DNA of 19,475 nt, from the NCBI GenBank assembly GCA_020441605.1, contig JAGRLX010000150.1:1-19475 (forward strand), written 5' to 3'. Each line of letters opens with the position of its first letter. The first letter of the stretch is position 1. Origin of the DNA: Alphaproteobacteria bacterium. Its GTDB lineage: Bacteria; Pseudomonadota; Alphaproteobacteria; Rhizobiales; Aestuariivirgaceae. The translations under genes were made by a program, and so were the position numbers. The notes below the pieces were generated by a model. That model was not told the DNA's origin. It was given only the letters and a program-made list of their open reading frames with translations, and searched no databases. This document shows, in pieces, positions 14,163-19,475 of the stretch.

Positions 14163-16262
14163 ATGAATCAGCAGGAACCGAAGCCGCCGATGGCGGAGAA
14201 GCGTTCGCGCGTCGAAACCTGGCATGGACACGCGAAGCACGATGACTATCACTGGCTGAAGGCCGAGAACTGGCAGCAGGTGATGCATGATCCCAATCTT
14301 CTGCCCAATGACATTCGAACCTTTCTCGACGGCGAGAATGCCTATCACGCGGCCATCATGGCTGATACGAGTGATCTCCAGAAGATGCTCTTTGCCGAGA
14401 TGAAGGGGCGCATCAAGGAAGATGATTCTTCGGTACCTGCGCCCGACGGCCCATATGCATATTATTCCTCGTTCGTCACCGGCGGACAGCACCCACGCTA
14501 TGCGCGCAAGGCTCGCGACCTCTCAGGGCCCGAGGAGTTGTTGCTGGACGGCAATGAACTGGGCAAGGATCGGGACTATTTTCGCTTCGGCGGGATATCG
14601 ATGTCGCCCGATCACCGGCTTGCTGCCTGGTCCTTTGACGGCAATGGTTCCGAATTCTACGAGTTGCGCGTTCGCGACACGGCCACAGGGAAGGACCTCG
14701 GCGATACTCTCAGGAACACGGCTGGAGGCGCCACGTGGGCGGCCGATGGCAGGAGCTTCTTCTATACCCTGCAGGACGACAATCATCGACCGCTTCAGAC
14801 CTATCGGCACGTGCTTGGTACGGCACAGGCGGATGACGTGCTGGTCTATGAGGAAAAGGACTCTGGCATGTTCACCGGTGTCGGCAAGACCAATTCGGAG
14901 GAGTTCATCGTCATCGATATCCACGATCACGACACATCCGAACTGTGGACTATCGATGCCCGGCATCCAGCCGACCAACCCCGGTTGATCGCCTCGCGCG
15001 TTCCGGGAATCGAGCACGATCTCGAGCACTGGAATGATCTTTTCATCATCAAGACCAACCGGGACGATGCGGAGGACTATAAGATCGTCACGGCTCCGGT
15101 AGACCGTCCGTATCCGGAGAACTGGACCGATCTCATTCCGCACCGGCCGGGCATATTCATTGTCGGATTTCTCGTTCTCAAGAACTGGCTGGTGCGCATG
15201 GAGCGTGAGAACGCCCTGCCGCGGATCGTGGTGCGCGACATGGCCAGTGGCGAGGAACACGCCATCGCCTTCGACGAAGAGGCCTATTCTCTTGGCTTCG
15301 GTGAAATGCGGGAGTTCGACACTGACATTCTGCGGTTCACCTATTCGTCCATGACCACCCCGTCGCAGGTCTTCGACTATGACATGCGCCAGCGCACGCG
15401 TGTGCTGCGCAAGATGCAGGAGGTCCCCAGCGGCCATGAGCCGAGGGACTATGTCACGCGCCGGGTCATGGCACCGGCCCACGACGGCGAGACGATACCC
15501 ATCACCCTGCTCTACCGAAAAGCCACACCGCGCGATGGTTCGGCCCCGCTGTGGCTCTATGGCTATGGCTCCTACGGGATCTCGATTCCGGCTGGATTCA
15601 ACACCAATATTCTCTCGCTTGTGGATCGCGGCTTCATCTATGCGATAGCACACGTTCGCGGCGGACAGGAAAAAGGCCGACGCTGGTACAAGGCCGGCAA
15701 GCTCCAGCACAAGACCAATACTTTCCGCGATTTCATTTCTTGTGCGGAGCACCTGATTGCCGACGGCTATACCAGCAGCGGCAATATCGTCGCTCAGGGC
15801 GGCAGTGCGGGCGGCATGCTCATGGGTGCGGTCGCTAACTTGGCGCCGGACCTGTTCCGCGGCATCGTGGCGGAGGTTCCTTTCGTCGACGTTCTCTCCA
15901 CGATGCTCGATGATACCCTGCCGCTGACCCCGCCCGAATGGCCCGAATGGGGTAATCCCATCGCTAGCAAGGAGGTCTATGAGACCATAGCCGCCTATTC
16001 GCCCTACGACCGGGTGGAGGCCAAGGCCTATCCCAACATTCTGGCCATTGGAGGTCTCACCGACCCGCGCGTCACCTATTGGGAACCAGCCAAATGGGTC
16101 GCGCGGCTCCGCGAACTGAAGACCGACGACAACCTCCTGCTACTCAAGACGAACATGGGCGCCGGACATGGTGGTGCCTCCGGCCGGTTCGACCGGTTGA
16201 AGGAGGTGGCCTTTGTCTATGCCTTCGGGCTCAAGGTGGCGGGATTGCAATATGCTGATTGA
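14163..16262 (+). CDS. ptrB: Oligopeptidase B (S9A family serine peptidase)
   Basis: Oligopeptidase B cleaves short peptides after Arg or Lys in the cytoplasm. The 699-residue protein has the usual two-part plan. An N-terminal beta-propeller follows WHGHAKHDDYHWLKAENW, and a C-terminal alpha/beta hydrolase domain begins near WLYGYGSYGISIPAGFN. The catalytic triad is visible: S548 in GGSAGGMLMG, D634 in GGLTDPRV and H669 in GAGHGGASGR. The oligopeptidase B signature AHVRGGQEKGRRWYKAGK is also present. No signal peptide is seen. It starts 2 bases after msrB and overlaps the next gene by 11 bases, so all three are probably translated from one message. The msrB-ptrB link suggests turnover of damaged protein, but that is inference. 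Confidence 0.96.
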   Translation: MNQQEPKPPMAEKRSRVETWHGHAKHDDYHWLKAENWQQVMHDPNLLPNDIRTFLDGENAYHAAIMADTSDLQKMLFAEMKGRIKEDDSSVPAPDGPYAYYSSFVTGGQHPRYARKARDLSGPEELLLDGNELGKDRDYFRFGGISMSPDHRLAAWSFDGNGSEFYELRVRDTATGKDLGDTLRNTAGGATWAADGRSFFYTLQDDNHRPLQTYRHVLGTAQADDVLVYEEKDSGMFTGVGKTNSEEFIVIDIHDHDTSELWTIDARHPADQPRLIASRVPGIEHDLEHWNDLFIIKTNRDDAEDYKIVTAPVDRPYPENWTDLIPHRPGIFIVGFLVLKNWLVRMERENALPRIVVRDMASGEEHAIAFDEEAYSLGFGEMREFDTDILRFTYSSMTTPSQVFDYDMRQRTRVLRKMQEVPSGHEPRDYVTRRVMAPAHDGETIPITLLYRKATPRDGSAPLWLYGYGSYGISIPAGFNTNILSLVDRGFIYAIAHVRGGQEKGRRWYKAGKLQHKTNTFRDFISCAEHLIADGYTSSGNIVAQGGSAGGMLMGAVANLAPDLFRGIVAEVPFVDVLSTMLDDTLPLTPPEWPEWGNPIASKEVYETIAAYSPYDRVEAKAYPNILAIGGLTDPRVTYWEPAKWVARLRELKTDDNLLLLKTNMGAGHGGASGRFDRLKEVAFVYAFGLKVAGLQYAD

Positions 16263-16803
16263 TGCAGAAAAATCGACTTTGCTCATCATCGACATGCAGG
16301 AGCGCCTGCTGCCAGCCATGCATGAGCCACTTGCCGTCGAACGGCGCTGTGGCATCCTGCTCAAGGCGGCCCGGGCCCTCGACCTGCCGGTCATCGTTTC
16401 CGAGCAATATCCCAAAGGACTGGGCCACACCGTTCCGGGCCTCAGAGCAGACATTGGAAATGCGCCGGTCTTCGAGAAGCTTGCCTTTTCCTGCTGGCGC
16501 GACACGGCCCTCAAGTCGCATCTCATCGGCCACCATGACGGCGGCCGGCCGTTGGCGATCGTTGCCGGGATCGAGGCCCATGTCTGTGTGCTGCAGACCT
16601 GCATCGATCTGGCCAATGCCGGATTTGGTGTCTTCGCCGTGGCCGATGCCATGGCGTCCCGTCTGACGGCCTCCGCCAATCTGGCTGGTGACCGCTTGCG
16701 GCAATCCGGCGTGCAGATGGTGAATACGGAGATGGCCATTTTCGAACTGCTTGGCCGCGCCGGAACGGCGGAATTCAAGCAGTTATCAGCACTCATACGT
16801 TAG
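16252..16803 (+). CDS. Isochorismatase-like cysteine hydrolase
   Basis: The 183-residue protein belongs to the isochorismatase-like hydrolase family. The usual catalytic triad is visible: D14 in LLIIDMQERLLPAM, K76 in VFEKLAFSCW and C112 in GIEAHVCVLQTCIDL. The family contains nicotinamidases, carbamoylases and many uncharacterised amidases, and the substrate cannot be deduced here. The true start is ATG 16252, which overlaps the end of ptrB by 11 bases; the frame is open further up to 16213 but those residues lie inside ptrB. Overlap implies coupling with ptrB. The short form resembles the YcaC/hydrolase branch rather than the larger fused enzymes. Confidence 0.92.
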   Translation: MLIDAEKSTLLIIDMQERLLPAMHEPLAVERRCGILLKAARALDLPVIVSEQYPKGLGHTVPGLRADIGNAPVFEKLAFSCWRDTALKSHLIGHHDGGRPLAIVAGIEAHVCVLQTCIDLANAGFGVFAVADAMASRLTASANLAGDRLRQSGVQMVNTEMAIFELLGRAGTAEFKQLSALIR

Positions 16804-16812
16804 GAATCAAAC

Positions 16813-16861
16813 TTCCGGTCATTCCGGTGAATTGACAAAGACGGTCAACCGCTGCTCTTAA
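16813..16861 (+). promoter_or_regulatory. Weak promoter candidate and direct repeat before gcdH
   Basis: The 84-base gap before gcdH has a direct repeat TTCCGGT (16813-16819 and 16822-16828). A TTGACA at 16832-16837 follows, with a poor -10 candidate (TCTTAA, 16856-16861) 18 bases further. An AGGGAG ribosome binding site precedes ATG 16888. The -35 box is perfect but the -10 box is not, so activator control through the repeat is possible. Confidence 0.3.
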
Positions 16862-16887
16862 GAAGGCAATCTGAAGGGAGTTTCGAC

Positions 16888-18066
16888 ATGGCCGCCGCCG
16901 AATTCAACTGGGAAGACCCGCTTGATCTGGAAAGTCACCTCAGCGAAGAGGAGCGGATGATCCGGGATACGGCGAGGGCTTTTGCCCAGGACAAGCTGAT
17001 GCCCCGGGTCAAGTCGGCCTTCCGGGACGAACGCTTCGACCGCGAAATCATGGCCGAGATGGGCCAGATGGGCTTCCTCGGTGTCATGACGTCGTGCGAC
17101 TACGGCGGATCTGGGCTCGGCTATGTTGCCTATGGCCTCGTGGCGCGGGAGGTGGAGCGCGTCGATTCAGGTTATCGGTCGGCGATGAGCGTTCAGAACT
17201 CGCTGGTGATGCATCCGATCGAGGCCTACGGCACCGAAAGCCAGAAGAGGAAATATCTGCCAAAGCTCGCCACTGGCGAGTCGGTCGGTTGCTTCGGCCT
17301 CACCGAACCTGACGCGGGCTCCGATCCCGGCGGCATGAAGACTAGGGCCAGAAAGGTCGACGGCGGCTACGTGCTGAATGGCTCCAAGATGTGGATCTCG
17401 AACTCGCCCATCGCGGATGTTGCAGTAGTCTGGGCCAAGACCGAGGACAATATCATCCGCGGCTTCGTCGTTGATCGTGGCGTCAAGGGCTTCTCGACGC
17501 CAACAATCGAAGGGAAGATCAGTTTGCGTGCATCGATCACCGGTGAGATCGTATTGGACAATGCGGAAGTCTCCGATGATGCCCTGCTGCCCGATGCCAA
17601 GGGCCTGGGCGGCCCGTTCGGCTGTCTCAACAAGGCGCGATATGGAATCGCCTGGGGCGTCATGGGTGCCGCCGAGGACTGTTGGCACCGGGCGCGGCAA
17701 TACACGCTGGACCGCAAGCAATTCGGCAAGCCGCTGGCGGCCAACCAGCTGGTTCAGAAGAAGCTTGCCGATATGCAGACGGAAATCGCCCTTGGCCTTC
17801 ATGGCAGCCTCGCGCTAGGCCGAGGCCTGGAGGCTGGCAAGCTGGCCCCGCCCGCAATTTCGCTGATGAAACGCAACAATTGCGGCAAGGCCCTCGACGT
17901 CGCCCGCATGGCTCGTGACATGCATGGCGGCAACGGCATTTCAGAGGAGTACCACGTCATCCGCCACATGGTGAACCTCGAAACAGTCAACACATACGAG
18001 GGAACGCACGATGTTCATGCCCTTATCCTGGGCCGTGCCCAGACAGGGATCCAGGCGTTTCAGTGA
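16888..18066 (+). CDS. gcdH: Glutaryl-CoA dehydrogenase
   Basis: GcdH is an FAD enzyme that oxidises and decarboxylates glutaryl-CoA to crotonyl-CoA in lysine, hydroxylysine and tryptophan degradation. The 392-residue protein is of normal length. It begins with [19 protein letters not shown]. The acyl-CoA dehydrogenase signatures [20 protein letters not shown] and [14 protein letters not shown] follow. The glutarate-binding arginine region is [16 protein letters not shown], and catalytic glutamate E371 lies in [16 protein letters not shown]. These residues separate it from ordinary acyl-CoA dehydrogenases. ATG 16888 has an AGGGAG ribosome binding site. The following GNAT gene overlaps by 4 bases. 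Confidence 0.95.
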   Translation: MAAAEFNWEDPLDLESHLSEEERMIRDTARAFAQDKLMPRVKSAFRDERFDREIMAEMGQMGFLGVMTSCDYGGSGLGYVAYGLVAREVERVDSGYRSAMSVQNSLVMHPIEAYGTESQKRKYLPKLATGESVGCFGLTEPDAGSDPGGMKTRARKVDGGYVLNGSKMWISNSPIADVAVVWAKTEDNIIRGFVVDRGVKGFSTPTIEGKISLRASITGEIVLDNAEVSDDALLPDAKGLGGPFGCLNKARYGIAWGVMGAAEDCWHRARQYTLDRKQFGKPLAANQLVQKKLADMQTEIALGLHGSLALGRGLEAGKLAPPAISLMKRNNCGKALDVARMARDMHGGNGISEEYHVIRHMVNLETVNTYEGTHDVHALILGRAQTGIQAFQ

Positions 18067-18521
18067 GAGAGATCGTCATCGCGCTGACCGATCCCGCGGA
18101 GCCATCCGTCCGTGCACTGATCGAAGCCCTCGACGCCTATATGATGCCGATGTATCCGGCGGAGAGCAATCATCTGCTGGACATCGAGACGCTGCGCCAG
18201 CCGGAGATGCGATTTTTTTCCGCAAGGGCAGACGGGGTGGTGCTCGGCTGCGGCGGCTGCTGGCTGCATGAGGACTATGCCGAGATCAAGCGTGTCTACG
18301 TCAGTCCCGAGGCGCGCGGCCTCGGCCTGGCAAAACGGCTGATGGACCGGATCGAGGCGGAGGCGCGGATCTTCGGCAAACACCTCGCGCGGCTTGAAAC
18401 CGGCATCCACCAGCCGGAGGCGCTGGGACTGTACCGGCGCCTCGGCTATGCCGACCGGGGACCGTTCGGAGACTATGCTGAAGACCCGAACAGCGTGTTC
18501 ATGGAGAAGCTGCTGAGTTGA
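18063..18521 (+). CDS. GNAT family N-acetyltransferase
   Basis: The 152-residue protein shows the GNAT fold, which transfers an acetyl group from acetyl-CoA to an amine. The acetyl-CoA-binding segment is [20 protein letters not shown] (R/Q-x-x-G-x-G/A pattern as RGLGLA), followed by [20 protein letters not shown], which is typical of the C-terminal part. The substrate is unknown. The start is GTG 18063, whose TG doubles as part of the gcdH TGA stop (a 4-base overlap), so translation is coupled to gcdH. The pairing is not one I know as functional, and it may only reflect gene order. It is convergent with the cupin gene, 7 bases away. Confidence 0.92.
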   Translation: MREIVIALTDPAEPSVRALIEALDAYMMPMYPAESNHLLDIETLRQPEMRFFSARADGVVLGCGGCWLHEDYAEIKRVYVSPEARGLGLAKRLMDRIEAEARIFGKHLARLETGIHQPEALGLYRRLGYADRGPFGDYAEDPNSVFMEKLLS

Positions 18522-18528
18522 TCCGTCT

Positions 18529-19266
18529 TCAGTCTCTTGGATGGAAGATCACGAAGATTTTCCGCAAGTAGCCTTCGGATTTCCAAGAGTTGGGCGTGCC
18601 CAAGGGGACGAAAAACGTGTCACCCGCAGTGAAAGTCCGCTCACTTCCCTTGTCATCGATGAAAGTGACGGAACCTTCGAGCAGGTGCATCAGCTCATGC
18701 CGCGGAAAATCGATGAGCTTGCGGGTATAGCCGCTGGTGTCCCAAACGCCGATATTGAGCTGTCCCGTCGCATCGACGAAGTATTCGTGGGTGTGCTGAA
18801 CGGGCACGGGCGTCAGGAGCATTTCGGGCGGAGGGGCGGCGGAGGGCGCCAGTATCACATCACGGTCAATTTTGATGGTGTGGAGCGGCAGCTTGTTTTC
18901 AAGTCCCGACGTATCGTCGTGAATGACGTAGAACTTCCTCACCTTGCTTGGTTGAACCCAACGGCAATTCAACCCCTTCGGGATAATGAAACTTTCGCCC
19001 TTCTTGATCGTTGTCTCGCAATGCTGCTCGACGATAGTGATTTCGCCCTCCAGAACGACCATGAACTCGTTCACGGGATAGGCCGCCAATGCCGTTTCGA
19101 ATGGCTCCGCCTCCCACAGACCAGCGGATATGCCGCGATCTGTGTCCTCGAACCACGTCTGCCCACTCTGACGCCCCGACCCCCAGGTCAATTCGGTGGG
19201 CGGGATATCGGGCCATGCGGAGGTCTCCGCCTTTGGGTCGAATGCAATGATGGACGGTTTGGTCAT
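18529..19266 (-). CDS. Two-domain cupin protein
   Basis: The 245-residue protein contains two cupin folds. The first, about residues 45-115, belongs to the Cupin_3 (DUF861) type: WEAEPFETALAAYPVNEFMV with VLEGEITIVEQ and KKGESFIIPKGLNCRW. The second, about residues 165-240, has HELMHLLEGSVTFID and TAGDTFFVPLGTPNSW. Only part of the usual histidine-rich metal motif is visible (H at about 190-195, and E in LEGS). It resembles ureidoglycine aminohydrolase-type bicupins only in architecture, so no function is assigned. ATG 19266 has an AGAGGTGA ribosome binding site. It diverges from sodB, with 89 bases between them. Confidence 0.88.
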   Translation of the reverse strand: MTKPSIIAFDPKAETSAWPDIPPTELTWGSGRQSGQTWFEDTDRGISAGLWEAEPFETALAAYPVNEFMVVLEGEITIVEQHCETTIKKGESFIIPKGLNCRWVQPSKVRKFYVIHDDTSGLENKLPLHTIKIDRDVILAPSAAPPPEMLLTPVPVQHTHEYFVDATGQLNIGVWDTSGYTRKLIDFPRHELMHLLEGSVTFIDDKGSERTFTAGDTFFVPLGTPNSWKSEGYLRKIFVIFHPRD

Positions 19267-19299
19267 GGGTCACCTCTGTCGAAAGCTTACCCGTGTTCC

Positions 19300-19328
19300 T
19301 TGCACGTTCAAGAGCGAAGGACTAGATA
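19300..19328 (+). promoter_or_regulatory. Predicted promoter of sodB
   Basis: TTGCAC (19300-19305) and TAGATA (19323-19328) are separated by 17 bases, a good sigma-70-type pair. Initiation near 19335 would give a leader of about 20 bases, containing the AAGGAGGAA ribosome binding site. No iron-box-like repeat is obvious around it. Confidence 0.55.
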
Positions 19329-19355
19329 TGACATTCATTTCAAGGAGGAACGACG

Positions 19356-19475
19356 ATGGCACTTGAACTTCCCGCCCTGCCCTATGCCTATGATGCGCTG
19401 GCGCCCTATATGTCGAAGGAAACCCTGGAGTTTCATCACGACAAGCATCACCAGGCCTATGTGACCAACGGCAAC
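19356..19475 (+). CDS. sodB: Iron/manganese superoxide dismutase, N-terminal part
   Basis: The first 40 residues are visible before the window ends. They match the N-terminus of Fe/Mn superoxide dismutases ([18 protein letters not shown], then [13 protein letters not shown]). H27 is the first metal ligand and the HxxxHH run is characteristic. The enzyme converts superoxide to hydrogen peroxide and oxygen in the cytoplasm. A strong AAGGAGGAA ribosome binding site precedes the ATG. Metal preference cannot be judged from this part; the Gln/His ligand region is missing. The symbol sodB is by resemblance to the iron type. Confidence 0.95.
   Translation, partial: MALELPALPYAYDALAPYMSKETLEFHHDKHHQAYVTNGN

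Noticed and set aside
14523..15752. Long open frame of 409 codons on the - strand opposite ptrB
   Set aside because: It is the mirror of a clear S9 peptidase gene in GC-rich DNA, has no recognisable domain, and its composition is typical of an antisense shadow.
16809..16830. CCGG-TCATT-CCGG as a terminator of the isochorismatase-like gene
   Set aside because: Only a 4-base stem and no T run; it is more simply a direct repeat.
18541..19464. Open frame of 307 codons on the + strand opposite the cupin gene and running into sodB
   Set aside because: It is antisense to a convincing two-domain cupin gene and overlaps the sodB promoter, ribosome binding site and start; no domain is visible.
1..19475. 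Mobile elements, CRISPR arrays, tRNA or rRNA genes, defence or toxin-antitoxin loci
   Set aside because: Read for these on both strands; no regularly spaced repeats, transposase or integrase motifs, tRNA-like cloverleaf, or paired small toxin and antitoxin genes were seen.

Overview
The window looks like chromosomal DNA of an alphaproteobacterium of the order Hyphomicrobiales (rhizobia and relatives). The evidence is a Ros/MucR-family zinc-finger regulator, several small families typical of that group (recognised by me as DUF5330, DUF1491, DUF6456, DUF2336, PAS_5), a formate dehydrogenase operon with the rhizobial order fdsA-fdhD-fdsD, and GC-rich coding sequence. I cannot assign a genus. No tRNA, rRNA, CRISPR array, insertion sequence, integrase, phage gene or defence gene was found. 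Coding density is high and no gene-free stretch exceeds 300 bases; the longest is 294 bases, at 7867-8160.

Left part (1-2784): the 3' end of the NAD-dependent formate dehydrogenase operon on the + strand. It holds the end of the catalytic subunit FdsA, the sulfur carrier FdhD that activates its molybdenum cofactor, and the small delta subunit FdsD. Facing it on the - strand are a YcgN-type cysteine-cluster protein and, just downstream of that, a short reading frame that looks interrupted by one base.

Cell-envelope block (2785-8601): a bifunctional class A penicillin-binding protein is followed by a DUF1214/DUF1254-like membrane-anchored pair on the + strand. Three - strand genes follow: a short conserved protein, a DUF1491 protein, and a membrane-anchored protein with two peptidoglycan-binding repeats. 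An AT-rich 294-base divergent control region leads to an exported DUF5330 protein.

Regulatory block (8660-13567): sufE (iron-sulfur assembly) overlaps tail to tail with a DUF6456 protein. Then come a PAS-domain protein and mucR, all on the - strand, each behind its own plausible promoter. A very long acidic DUF2336 protein lies upstream of mucR on the same strand.

Right part (13759-19475): msrB (methionine sulfoxide repair) and ptrB (oligopeptidase B), then an overlapping isochorismatase-like hydrolase, form one + strand operon. gcdH (glutaryl-CoA dehydrogenase) and a GNAT acetyltransferase follow, also translationally linked. A two-domain cupin protein on the - strand diverges from the start of sodB, which runs off the window end.

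Most of the window is ordinary metabolism and envelope biology. The parts most worth a second look are the interrupted reading frame at 2152-2305, the inverted repeat wrapped around the putative mucR -10 box, the acidic DUF2336 protein with a probable TTG start, and the AT-rich divergent region before the DUF5330 gene.
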